From the NCBI GenBank assembly GCA_021234535.1, contig CM037840.1:27657020-27721019 (forward strand): a DNA stretch of 64,000 nucleotides, written 5' to 3'. The notes under the pieces are model-generated. The model was not told the origin of the DNA. It did not search any database and was given only the letters and a program-made list of their open reading frames with translations. This stretch comes from Stichopus chloronotus (taxonomy: Eukaryota > Echinodermata > Holothuroidea > Aspidochirotida > Stichopodidae). This document shows positions 43,678 through 56,497 of the stretch, one piece after another; the first letter of the stretch is position 1; each line of letters begins with the position of its first letter. The translations under genes and the position numbers were made by a program.

Positions 43678-46340
43678 CGGAATTTATGCTTCCATCTTAA
43701 AACTTTGCAAAAATCACAAAACTGACTAAAAAGCCTCACGCTCAAGACGAAACTTCCTGCGGCTGTACGTGACCTTGCGACGATGTATCGTGCATTTTTT
43801 TTTTGCTAGTCCAGATTGAATGCTGTGTACATGGAGATGGCTGTAACCTACAGTAAGAGGCATACACATAGGTGCCTGGTTTGCACACCTAGTGATGTCA
43901 TCACATGGGTTACACTGTGGGTTTCACAGGTTAGGGTATCTTCTCACAGCAGGGTCTACACTTTTAAAACAGGCCAAACTGTGTTGTGAAGTATCGAAAC
44001 AGATTTCCGAATTCTGTTGAACTGAGAATTTCTTTGTTGTTGGAAGTTAAAAACAAAAAAACCTCAAAGTGGAGAAGATAAATATCTGAAAAAACCACAA
44101 GTTCTTTTGTCCATGGCATATATGAATGTATTGTAACTTCACAGGTTTTGAACAATAATCTGTTCATTTCCTTTTGTATAGATCAATTGCCAGATTTTCA
44201 CTTTAGTTTAGGATACTTATGTTATAAATGCAAGGCGGCCCTCCTCCACATTCTCGCATGACCGGTCAAACGATATAGCCACAATCGCAGTCACAAAATC
44301 AAGTCAATTTGACCAGCTTCCAAACACACAACCAACATTCCATCACACTAATGCAGGTTGTCATTCCCTCAAAAAGTAATGATGATACTGTAAAGATAGT
44401 TATGATGTGAAAGATTTTGTGATCTCAATCTGCTGTGGAGCAAATGTTAGTTCCAAATAATACAAAATACTCCCATCAAATGAACTGCAAACTATAGTAG
44501 CATACAGCACTGACTACAGGCACAAATTGGCTTGGCAAAGCAAAATTTATACTGTAGATTTGGATTGGGTTTCAGGTGAAAAAGTTTGCAAGGCATACAG
44601 TGCCATAATACATTGGTAAGATGAATTTGAAGAAAAACCCCCAGATTTTTTTTCTGAAGTTAGATTGCTGACCTTCTATCAGTACCTGTCCCATTCTGAG
44701 CCACAGTTTCTTCTAATAAATGGAACTAATTTGCTGTTCTAAAAAATATGTTTCAGTTCAAAATGATTTGGCAGGAGTTTTGGGACTAAGTGAGCAGTTA
44801 GCAAAGAAGAAAATAAAATCTTGTTACTGTAAGCAATCCCCTCAAGAAACACACCTGCAGTTTTCAGCAGATCTAGCACTTTGAATCATGTTCAAATGTA
44901 CAGTAGTCACTTCATCATCAAAAACTCTGTATACACAGGACTATTCATGAACAAAAGTTTGCAAGTCATCAACTTTGGTTCTCCCAGGGGAATCATCTTT
45001 GGCTCAGAGATAGAAAAGCACTCCTCAGGGTGAATCTCAAATAACAAACCCAGAACTCATTTATGGGACATGTGAGCATTTTTATTGACCAAATATGACC
45101 TATTTGTGACCTAAATCTGGTGTATTACTTACTGGTAACAAGAAAATAGGTTACATCAAGACAGATAACACAGGACAAAAGCAGACTTTGTTCCTCTGGT
45201 ATTCTTTGCACAGTGCTTTAATAATCAACGCAACTAATGAGATTTTGGCTTCTCAGTTCATCTGCCTAGGCCAAGGCATGAACACACAGTAGCTGTAGCA
45301 CCAAACTCTACTATGCAGTGCTGTAGTGGTCAGTCCATCCACAAGGGGAACAAACTGTACACACAGACTGACAGATGAAACATTATTTCTCTATTATAAG
45401 ACAGTCCAGTGTAAACCGTCTCTTCTTTCTTGGGAAAGATTAAACATAAATTATGGAAAAAAGAAAAGTGCAGTAAAGATAACATGTATGCATATTCATC
45501 ATGCTTCGTGAACCTTCTTAGAATGTGAGGTTAAGTAGTTGTGGAAAAGATTTTTTAACCGTCTATATTATTCTTACTAATGGGCAGACCACATGCATTT
45601 ATTTCAGTTCTTTACCAGGAAAAGACCATCAAAATTTATGGCAAGCATAAAAGAAATAGATGACATGCATATTCATCTTAAATCATAAACTGATCTTCTG
45701 CAACCTTTATCAATAATGTGAGACTAGGAAGTCATGAAATACAGCCTTTATTCTCCCCCAATGAGCCCAAAATGACTTGCACCTACATCCAGTGCTCCCG
45801 CTAAGGTGCAGGATTGCGTGAATCCCGTCTTTGACTCCCAAGTCCTGCACAAAGAATACGTACGTGGGGAAAATCCTGCACACTTTTCCACAGCTGAGGT
45901 TGCACCTACAACTATATATAAACACAATAAAGTGCGATAGAATCTTTACAAAGTGACGACTCTGTCCTTGATTTTGAACATCCCTACCCCTCCCAAAAAA
46001 AAAAGAGCCTGGATCTTCCTCACAGGTTCAATACCTTACCATGAACACAGCATCTTTATACAAAGAAATAGCTCATCAGGGGACCTTTTCAAGTGTGAGT
46101 TGGCATGATATGTGCCCTGACACTTTCACGTCAAATCCGGCAGTATATCAGAGCTTTTTGGGACAGTATTCAAGGACAAAAAGTGTGAAAAGTTTGAGGG
46201 AGCAGTGTGCCAGGGTGTTCCTACAACCAAATAGATTATGCTATGTGAACACACTTTGGGCCATTTCTCTTTTGGCAATGCCTTCTGGTGGGTCATTTGG
46301 GTCAATATCAGAAGGCACTTTGTCAGAGAGTCTTACAACA
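43678..46340. other. Spacer, no gene recognised
   Basis: A CAGTGCTCCCGCTAAGG stretch at about 45790 resembles another hAT end, without a partner. No exon supported. Confidence 0.4.
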
Positions 46341-46348
46341 TCTTTTAA

Positions 46349-46741
46349 CAGAGGCTCATCGAGTTGTTTTGTGAAAATCACAAATTTTCCTTCCAAACCT
46401 GTCAAGCTTCCTTCTAATTCTAATAACAAATGGTCAAACTAAGAGGATCCCAATGTTCCACATATAATGGAACATTAATGAGTGAGTAAATCAACGATGT
46501 CATTTGGTTTTGGAAAGTTTGTGACCAGACAATTTTCATATTACCATAGTACCATCTTTACATGCACACACCAGTACAAGTAATGTTCAAAAATTCGAAA
46601 ACTCAAAAATTGTGACGGTTTTCATAACAAACAGATGTACAGTAAAACTTGACTAATTATGCTAACCGTAAGTATTGTCATGTGTTTATACTGTTCAAAA
46701 TCACCACAATCTTCATTGATATCAACTCAATGAGCACCCCT
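46349..46741 (+). mobile_element. TTAA-flanked MITE, family 2, copy A
   Basis: About 393 bp with terminal inverted repeats: left AGAGGCTCATCGAGTTG, right complement AGGGGTGCTCATTGAGTTG. TTAA lies next to each end (46345-46348, 46742-46745). It is homologous along its whole length, in inverse orientation, to 56127-56493. No open frame is shared between the two copies, so it is non-coding. Confidence 0.7.
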
Positions 46742-46745
46742 TTAA

Positions 46746-48693
46746 GATCGAATGTATGGCACAGTGTGTCAAAAAGTCGATGGGAATCATACACAGCGCA
46801 GGTCTGTTGCCGGTGGAAGTACGGTGTGAACAAAACTGTTTAAACGTCATTTTCAAAAGTCATCAGAAATTCATCAAAATTCATCACAATTCATTGATCA
46901 GAGATGAGAAACTCCACTTCAAACTGTCTCTGACATAACATTAAGTCACAGAAATGGAACAATTTTGTTTGCAACAATCCTGGAGACCTTGGTATTACGT
47001 ATACCATACTAACAATACCATAACTGTATGTGTGAAATTCAGTGTCACTGTACATCCCTCAAAGGAAAATACTCTCCACTAATCTACGGTACGATACATT
47101 TTATATTAGTCTATGTCAACAACATGAAGGGGTTGTAAAACAAAAGGACCACTTAGACCGTGGAGTGCCCATCACAATGGACTTAACAAGAGACCAAAAC
47201 AATGTGAGGTCATGACGAGGAAGTCAGATATTCTTCTCATTGAGTGAGGACTTCCTACTTAGATCATGTTTTTCAATACATTTTCAGTGCCTGCAGTACA
47301 GTACATCAGTGTACAGTATGACATTAATTTCAGAAACTTTGGACCCAAATGTGAGAGAAAATTTAAGATTATTGTTTGACAAGAAATTCAACTCTGGCTG
47401 AAATTTTTCCACACTTCTAGTTCTTTTTCCACAGGTGTCGAAAGTTTCGAAACATCGTGCAATTTCAAAAACGCAGAAAATGTGTCAACTGATAAATTTT
47501 TTTTAAGGCGGTCTCCTATCATGTTCTCCATGTTAACTGCCAACAAACTCCAAGAATTTATCTGAACGGTCCATGTACTTTTCACCACTTATGACTCAGG
47601 GAAGTATACGTTCGTGACTTCACACTCGAGTCTCGAGGCATAATCGTCTGCCAGTCTTTCCAATAAAATTCAAAATATTTTGTGAAGTAAATATTTTGTT
47701 GAGTGCAGGCCTTTGAAAAGTGCAACCAGAAACAGAGTATCACCCTTAGGATGACCTCGAGACACAAACACACCAACAAAGAAAAGTCATTTCAAAGTCA
47801 TAAATACTGTAACTACAGAATGAAACTAGCCCTCCTTCCTTCCAAGTTCCACCATCCCCCCCCCCAAAAAAACATCCACATCAACAGCAGAGCACCTAGC
47901 ACATTATCTAATGTACTATGAACAGTCCGTGACTGACAGTAAAGGTCAGTATGTACAGTACCTGTGGCTTACATCACTTCTCAAGACCACAGTTACAGGA
48001 CTGTAGAGTGAGGTATGACACTTTTATATTGCACTGTACAGCATACAGTACTGCATATTGTACAAACAGTACATTGACCATTTTTTTTTAAGGCAAGTCA
48101 CACAGACCTCCTGTGGCAAGAGTTTGGATAACTACACATTAAATGATTTGATAAATGAAATATATACTACAGGACAGGAATTACTTGATGCCAAAGGTCA
48201 CGTTTCTGAGTTTCCTCGGAAAATGCCCACATGTGGTTGACTGAGGAATCTGACATAGAATTACGATGAGTAAGGTGGTAGTTGGAGTTCTGAGAACAGC
48301 TGGCAGACATAACGAATGAAGATTTTCAAGTTGTTAATGACAGAATGGTAGAGGATATAAAACAAGAAAAACCCTCCAAAAAACTAGACAATTATAACCA
48401 GGTTTCAGTACTTATGTTTGTGATTGTGATTCTCAAGCAAACTAGAAACAAATTACAGATCAATGATAAAATATTAATTATTGAAAAAGACTTGTTTATC
48501 CAAGGCATATAGGCCATGATAATGATTGGTTTGTAAGTTTACTGTCACCTTATTAACAGTGTTCTGAGATAGATCTAAATGGTCACCTAGAAGTACCATG
48601 AATCAAAGTTCCCTGCAATATACTACTGCAATATACATACAGTAGGTGAACTGTAGATGAAGTAAAAATTATTTGCTTTGTTCCTGTCTGCAT
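46746..48693. other. Spacer, no gene recognised
   Basis: Nothing supported on either strand; oligo-C/A at about 47857-47870. Confidence 0.4.
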
Positions 48694-49374
48694 GACTGTG
48701 GCATTTAACTACTACTGTGGCATTTAAAGGGAAATAGGGCGTTTAGAACACCCCAACATGACATACTAAAGAAAATAGCGGTAATCATTGTTAAACCATT
48801 CAGTGTCATCAGTAAACATCTACCAAAGCTTCATCTCTTCAAAACATTATGCATGTGATGAGAAATGGAAGATGCATCATTTGAATTTTGAAAAGTTTGG
48901 GTGAACAAATTAGTGTTGAGCAACAAATAACTGAATTTCTGTCTCTTAGGAGCTTATTTCTTGAAAAGAAGGCGACTATCCTTCCTTTTTTTGGATAATC
49001 TATCATTCTGCATCCACAAACATTGGTTTCAAATATAATGTATGGATGTCTTCTCTAAAAGAAATGCCCTATTTCCCTTTAACTACTACTGTGGCATTTA
49101 ACTACTACTGTGGCATTTAACTACTACTGTGGCATTTAACTACTACTGTGGCATTTAACTACTACTGTGGCATTTAACTACTACTGTGGCATTTAACTAC
49201 TACTGTGGCATTTAACTACTACTGTGGCATTTAACTACTACTGTGGCATTTAACTACTACTGTGGCATTTAACTACTACTGTGGCATTTAACTACTACTG
49301 TGGCATTTAACTACTACTGTGGCATTTAACAACTACTGTGGCATTTAACTACTACTGTGGCATTTAACTACCAC
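48694..49374 (+). repeat. 19-bp minisatellite interrupted by a MITE
   Basis: Unit TTTAACTACTACTGTGGCA. One full and two partial copies lie left of the inserted element (48694-48727) and 15 full units lie right of it (49081-49365), ending in a decayed copy. Units on the right are almost identical; one at about 49326 has a single change (TTAACAACT). High uniformity suggests recent expansion. Confidence 0.95.
48728..49078. mobile_element. TTAA-flanked MITE, family 1, inside the minisatellite
   Basis: A 351-bp element with inverted ends AGGGAAATAGGGCGTTT (left) and AGGGAAATAGGGCATTT (complement of right). It is flanked by TTAA at 48724-48727 and 49079-49082. Removing it with one TTAA restores a perfect 19-bp minisatellite unit, so the empty site is preserved in the neighbouring copies. 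TTAA duplication is the hallmark of piggyBac-type transposition. No coding frame. Confidence 0.85.
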
Positions 49375-52300
49375 TGCACAAAACCAGAGTATGAAACACT
49401 TGCCTGAAACACATTCCTGCAGTTTTTCATCATACTGTATGTCTTATCACAGGACTGAACTATTCCAACGTTACTGACAACTAAAGCTGAGACAGTGAAA
49501 AACAGAAACCAGTTTTGCTGCCGAGAAAAACCGTTTTTTTTTTACTCGTAACCAGTTTTTGAATAAAATCACTTTTTTGGCAATCTTGCATCCCATTTTC
49601 ATTTACTGCAAACGTCACTCACATCTAGTTTGCAATGATTCTGACGAATATCGATTGATGCATACAGGCCAGGGCAGGTAAAAGCTTGGCAACGACTACG
49701 AGTAGGTGTATACAAGTTCTAACATTAACCGAATCAAGTAGCCTATAGATGCAAATCAAGTGAAAAGAATATGTAACCAACACCGAGAAAAAGTCAGCCC
49801 TTTTTTCAGCATACCGTACATGAATACTACAACAAATCAAGCAATATTTATTTACAGTAAATGTTCTCGTTGAGCTGTAACAAAACTTTTTGTCACCAGT
49901 TGCCGAACACTTCAATCCTTGTGCACCATGCATACACAGTACTAGTGAATAGTATTTTATTTTATCAAAGAGAGATACTTCATGTGCTATTTCAATGGGA
50001 CTTTTCTTTGTTCGTTGGTCTCGAGAGGAAAGCTGTATCCTTTACAAACCCACATAGAAACTTGTAGGAATTTTGTGCTACGGAATTTTTGTTTGCCAAT
50101 CACGTTTGATAACGTTTCAATGACCAAACAAATTCCGCTAGATGTACGCAATTGCTGAGACACTCAGTGTTGGTAATGATCTTCATGCAGAGTTGTGTAA
50201 TGCATAGCAAAAAGGAATTTCAAAATGGAAGTGGAATAATGATCATTTTTCTTCAGTGACCAGTTTTTCGTTTTTTTTGTCTTCACTATGCTACTTTGAT
50301 AATTAACTATGTTAATAAAATGTACATACTTTGTACATCAGTCTCAAATCAACCCAGATATTAAAGTTAACAACCTTAAAAAATTTATGTCAAACTTAAT
50401 GATTAGCAATCTATTCAAATGTATTGTAGATAACATACGGATACAGGTAGTCCACGGTGATGAACTAGAAGTTTCAGCAAACGCTTATTAAATAGCTATC
50501 AAATTGATACCACTGTAGTTCATCTGAAACTTGAAAATTTCCGCCTGGCATGAAACTGGAATCAGTCAAAGTTGGAACACAAAAAAACACTGCACAGTAC
50601 TCAGTCTATGAGAAAGCAGACAGCAGGCTCCGGTCAGTGGAACATCAGACAACACATGCATGCATAACTATTTATTCAGAAACACACAAATTCTAGTTGC
50701 CATAGGAACAAGTCATGTCTGTTACCTGTCATTTTCATCTGATCTACAGTACAGTGAAAGTTATTTAAACAGTCCCTTATTACTCCCAAACCTGAGGCAC
50801 TAAAGCATATTTTCTTTTGAATACTGTCAGTCACAGTGTTTCTGTTCACTTAGTTTGTTTTTTTTTTACCCAGGGTAACAAATTAATTTCTAGCCGCAGG
50901 TTTAAATCACATGTTTCATAGATCTGCAGAAAAGCTGGCTCTTTCAACGCATGTTTTGGTAATTACCACATTTTCTGACATTCCCATATTCAGTTCATTG
51001 AAATGAAAGCACTTCCATGTGGGACATCCACAGTACAGTATTAGCAGCAAGCAAGATTTGACAGTCATACTGTCATTTACAAAGTTTGTAAAGTCATTCT
51101 ATTTTACTACAATTGTGTCAGATTCTAAATGAAACCAGAATTTGGTCTAAAGGACTGAACTGGAAATGCCTTTGATTACACTCCACTCGTACGTATCAGG
51201 GTAATGGTAATTTATTTTTCTTTTAACCAGTGTTTATTCTTTTCTTAGAAAAGACCTTCATTTTTCAGCTCCTGACACCAACAGTAGGACTACTGCTAAC
51301 CTTAAATTTCTGATTTTCTTAGAGTCTCAGAGTGGAGTCAGAAATACAGTCAGCGAGTGGCACCATGGATTTTGCAACTGATCACTAAGCATGTAAATTA
51401 TCAGAAATTTCTGTTCTCCCCCCCCCCCCCCCCCCCGAACCCCACTTCCAGTTATTGCCTCCAAAATGCCCTTACGCACTCCACAGGTGGCCACCACCTG
51501 CTCCTCCTTGTCTTAAACATTGTGGAGAACCCTGTAATCTAATCAATAATTACAAAATAACTAGATACAGAACGGTACCAAAAGAGAAAGAAGTCCCTGA
51601 GACTTTAATACATTTAACTGAACATTCAGGGCAGGAAAAATAAATACGTGCTGATAATTGTGAAGAACATTTTCACATGGTTTTGTGTGTAACCTTCTGT
51701 ACCTAAGTTGTACTGGACAGAAATGTAGAAACAATATCTCTACTAGCAGTTTAAAACAGCACAAAATATTGTCAAATATTCCTTAATTAAGCTGATGTTT
51801 CCTGAGAAGAAGCTTGAAGCATAAATGGTGATGCAAATGATACCGACTTAGTCCCAGACAGGTTTTGTAGCTTTTAGACAAAAACAAAGGTTTGAGGTTT
51901 TATTCATTTCTCTATTATACAGTGTGTATGAACACCTCTGAAAAATAAACTATCAAATAACATTGAGTTCTTCCTTTGACAAAGTAAAATAATTGTGCCA
52001 TCTAATCCTCTGTAGATTTATGGTCCTGAAATGAATTTTGATGCTAATGTTACGTTTTACTGGACATCGAAAGTCACACAGAGGTGAAAAACGCAGCAGG
52101 AATCCACAAAGAGGGAATAGTGTAACTGATGCATTAATGAGTGGTTGTCAGAGTAGCAATTCAGTGATACAGTACCACGATCACACTTCTAAGTATGAAA
52201 GTGGTTAATTTTTCTGTTTTAGATGTTGCTAATGTTATTATTTGCAATGCTGTCAAACATTTACAGTACAGTAGATGCAACATTAGCACACAGTGAATGT

Positions 52301-52950
52301 GCATTCTTCTTGGAAATACTGAATGAATTCATACCCTTTCATAGCAGATATGTCTGAAATTCATCTCCACTGTGGGAAGAAATTGGGTCATTTATCTTGT
52401 AACATGTCATACTGTATGTGCGCAGTTTCTCAATTTGTGAATTAATGTTTGCATCGGGTAGCCAATTCACGGACGACGAGAGGACCCAGTTCTGAAATTT
52501 TGCTACCTGGATCCAAAAGTTTCACTAACATACACAGGTACACTGAACATGTGCCAAAATATCTAATTAATACAGAACAAAGTCCATTGTCAAATGTCAT
52601 GCCTATATACACAATGCAAAGTGTAATAATATTAAGTAAAATTATGACTTCACAAACAATCCAAAGCCTAATGAAAGTTATATATTTGGATAACTAGGAA
52701 CTGGACTGACTATATAGACATCTAGTGCCGTATACTACTACACATAGAAATGTTCATCAGTAGTCCAAAAAGAGTCCTGCTTTTTGAACTCAGTTTGTGC
52801 AGATGATGTAAGATTTAGCACACTTGCACAGATGGTGATCCTTTTTATAATTCAAATGCACGGATGCAGCAGGCCTCTAGAGCCTAGTTCATCTCTGTTC
52901 TTATTTCTGCATGCGAGATTTCTTCCCTGAGCAAAGCTGCCAATCTGGAT
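49375..52950. other. Spacer, no gene recognised
   Basis: 19-nt oligo-C run at 51418-51436. No exon supported. Confidence 0.4.
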
Positions 52951-52966
52951 AAGTTATAGCCTAACT

Positions 52967-53022
52967 AGGCTATGCCTAGCCTAGTACTATTAATAGGCCT
53001 ACAGGTAGGCTAGGCATAGGCC
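52967..53022. repeat. Inverted repeat of TAGGCCTA type
   Basis: Perfect 14-bp arms CTATGCCTAGCCTA (52970-52983) and TAGGCTAGGCATAG (53006-53019) with a 22-nt loop. The local sequence is rich in TAGGCCTA-like words. Confidence 0.6.
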
Positions 53023-55339
53023 TTGACCCACATTGTTAGCCCATGCCCAATATAATTATTCTGATTGGCCTACTGTTTCTACATATTTTTGTGGAACACT
53101 ACTTAAAAGAGAGGGTGAGACACAATTTCCTGAAAGCTAACCTTTCATGCCGCCTTCTGTACAATCTGTAAGACATAAAACTTACAGAAGGAATATAAGA
53201 AATTGTGAAACAATTCATAAAATTTTAAGACATAGGCCGGCACAAATTTAGGATCCATGACCGAAAGTGACGTCAACAAGGGTATCAGACAACTAAAACA
53301 GTTGATATAGGGTCTATGTGTATTTTTTATCTTTGATATTTTTTCTTCTGGTTTTCTTCTGGTTGGTTTTTTTTTTCCTTAATCTCACAAAGTTACGGAC
53401 ATTCTGTGAGAGGAACAACTGTGAAAACCTGTGGAAGAAAAAAGTGAAGTTGACCCTGCAAAGGAAAGAGGGTACAAGAGGAATTGAACGAAGGATATTA
53501 AGGTAACAGTCACATCATAAATCCTAAGCATAACATAACATGGTTGTTGGGTGTTCAAAGATAAATACAATCATCCCCGATCGATTCCCGTAACCCTGCA
53601 ATATATACGCAAACCCTATATTGGGTGACCGTCGAACGCGCTAGCTCCATCTACAAAAGATGAAATGCTCTCTTATGAATCAGAATTGTCTCAAGTGAAT
53701 GTGTATTCATTGAAATGAAAAATTGCGTAACCGAAGGTGGTATTATTCCGCCATCTTTACGACAACCCAAACAAAATAAACTTTCCCCAAGGCGCCCAAT
53801 GGATCGAGTGCGCCTGCCGTTGACTTACTTTGGAAGTGACGAATATGGTGCCCTACTTCACTATTTCAATCTGCCTAACCTAAGCTTTCAAAAGTTGTGA
53901 CTTGTTTGTTAGTACGCTAGAGGCACATTCAACAGGCCCACACAGTCGATGGCTACCTTTCAGTACAGATACACGTTAACCCCATAATACACTGTAATAA
54001 TACGCTGTACGCTATTCCTACAGTATTAGTACTATGAGTATTATTATTATTATTTATTATTATACAAGTATTATTGTATATTGTGCGTGTGTGGTCATGG
54101 ATTCTAAATTTGAGTCCATAGGCCTATAAATATAAACCATGCAGTTAACTTAAACAGGAAATTTAAATCAAACAAAACGTAAGAAAAACCTAACAAGGCA
54201 AATGAATAACTGCAGGTACAACAGCATAGGACATGGGAAAAGATCATTTAAAGATGTTATCAGCTACAGAAGTTGATATAAGGGGAACTTCAAATCAAGT
54301 AACTTTGTAAGTTAAAAATGTACAAATTCAAGAGACTGCGACACAGTGTCACATTACTAAAGAATCCCCTGCCGTAGAACTTTATCATTAAGGCCTACAC
54401 AGTACACGCTGTTGAGCCAAATCTATGACTTTAATGGTTCAACTTACTGCTATTAGGCCTTAGCTTTTGACAGACGCTGACTTTCTCTAGAAAGTAACGT
54501 TTTTCCATAAATAACGAGAACCCGCTATGCAGTATGTTTTAGCCTACTTAGGCCTAACGCTAGGCTAGGCCTTAGACTTACTGTAACTGAGACCACACGG
54601 ACAAGCCAGATGTCTAAGTTAAAATTGCTGAGTGCGAATGACATATTTATTACTGTGTTTTCAACGGACATTGAAATTTCCTTGCTTATGGCTATATAGA
54701 GTACAAATTTACTTACACGGAAATCACTTCTTATTCAAGTCAGTAGAATATCCCATATGCAGAGTTCGTAGTTAAGCCCGATTGGAACCTACAGTATCTT
54801 ATGGAATTGAGCACTCTTAGCTTACTGTACTGCATGACAAGCAGTCAATTTCGATACGTAGGAAGCATGCACTAGCTGCTGTCAATACAACGACACTTCC
54901 GCACACTTGTGGGGGACACATTGCGATATTGGTAGAGGGTTATAATCATGAGTGAGGTATTTGCATTTGCCTGCACGGCGGGCGTCGTGTTCTGTCGTTT
55001 TCTCTGCAAGCAGGAACGAAGTTAGTAAATTTGAATTAGTGGTGTAGGTAGCCAAAGGCAAATTGTCACTTACAGGGCCACTGTTAAGTAAATATTATGA
55101 TTATGCTCGTGAAAAAATATTGTTTAAAAACAAAGCAAAATGTGAGTGCTAGCGGGGGAGGAACGGAAATGTTGGAGAAATAATCTAACACAGAAAATCA
55201 CCTAAAATCCTTTCGCGATTAGAATTCTTACAAAGTCAGTCAACAGATCTTTATACAGAGAAAACAAAACACATTGTTTTCTAGGTATCCACGCTCATGT
55301 GCTTGGCTAAGCTTCTTGTGAACACTGAGCCCTCGAGTC

Positions 55340-55371
<32 letters not shown>

Positions 55372-56126
55372 ATTTTTGTGTATATATAATATGTGACCTG
55401 AATAAATGGTGTTGAAACTGAACTGGAAAGTGACGTGACTAAGCCTGCTATTTTATTTGGCGGCAATCGGGGCAAAAAGGACAACGTAGGAAAGCACAAA
55501 ACTTACTTTGGTAAGCCCACTTGCAAACTTACTTTGAGATTTTTTTTATGATTTCAGTGTTAACAATTTAATACAATACTCTGTATTGAGATTTAAAGTT
55601 GTCTGAAACATACATGTACAGTTGTAATTTATCTTTTAAGTTAAATTTGGGGAAACGCATTGAGGGAAGTAAACAATCAATTTTGTCCTTTGTCACTTTT
55701 GTCCTGATCATCGTCCATAAATTCTCATCCCCTTTCATGATCACACGGTCAGTGGCAGAGCGAACCATATAGTCAGTCACCCCAAACCGACTCAAATGGA
55801 TTATCAACGCCCTTTTAAGCTTTTCACAAAAAAAAGAAATAAAAAAGATAAGAGTAAGAAAAAAAGTTGCTAAAGAAGGTAAAGAAAATGCAGTTTTGAC
55901 ACTCAGTTTCTGACAGTGTATAGGCCTATGTGTCAACTTTCGGCATCATTCATGACTTGCTTACAAGTAGACTCATCATTTCGAAACATAACCGATTAAG
56001 GTCACCTTAATGGGATACAACTTAGAAATTTGGGTATAAAATGAGCAGATAATCGTTTTGTGTACAGAACTTTTCGATATCCTGAGACTGATGGAAGGAT
56101 CATTTTCACAACTAATTTTAACTTAA
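53023..56126. other. Spacer, possible upstream promoter region
   Basis: AAGATGGCGG on the minus strand at 53749-53758 (a YY1-type core often found just inside animal transcripts), an (ATT)n tract at about 54037-54062, an octamer ATTTGCAT near 54959-54966, a (CTTTT)n tract at about 55338-55370, and a minus-strand open frame 55568-55936 of no recognised family. None is proof of a gene. Confidence 0.3.
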
Positions 56127-56493
56127 AGGGGCTCATTGAGTTGATATCAGTAAAGATTGCAGTGATTCTGAAGGGTTATAAACACATGACAATACTCACA
56201 ATTAGCATAATTAATCAAGTTTCACATCCAATAGTTATGAAAACTCTCAAATTTTTCGAATTTTTGACCGTTACTTGCTCTGATTAAGTGCATGTGAATG
56301 TACTAGTGTGAAAATGTCTGGTCACAAAGTTTGAAAAACTAAATTTAATCGTTGGTTGATCACTCATTAATGTTCCAACGTATGTAATACTTTGGCATCC
56401 TTTTAGTTTGACTGTTTTTCATTAGTATGTGAAGGAAACTTGACCGGTTTAGAAAAATTGAGTGAATTTCACAAAACAACTCAATGAGCCTCT
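56127..56493 (-). mobile_element. TTAA-flanked MITE, family 2, copy B
   Basis: 367 bp. Terminal repeats AGGGGCTCATTGAGTTG and AGAGGCTCATTGAGTTG (17 bp, one mismatch), flanked by TTAA at 56123-56126 and 56494-56497. Inverse-orientation relative of 46349-46741, sharing blocks such as TTAATTATGCTAA and GTATTGTCATGTGTTTATA. Better preserved ends than copy A. Confidence 0.8.
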
Positions 56494-56497
56494 TTAA

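Noticed and set aside
45790..45925. CAGTGCTCCCGCTAAGG as the end of a hAT element
   Set aside because: The wording is suggestive, but no facing end or 8-bp duplication was found nearby.
48694..49374. CRISPR-like regular repeats
   Set aside because: Units are directly contiguous 19-mers with no unique spacers, in animal DNA: a minisatellite.
55568..55936. Minus-strand open frame of 122 codons
   Set aside because: Half is low-complexity Lys/Phe/Ile from A/T-rich sequence; the remainder matches no family I recognise and has no splice context.
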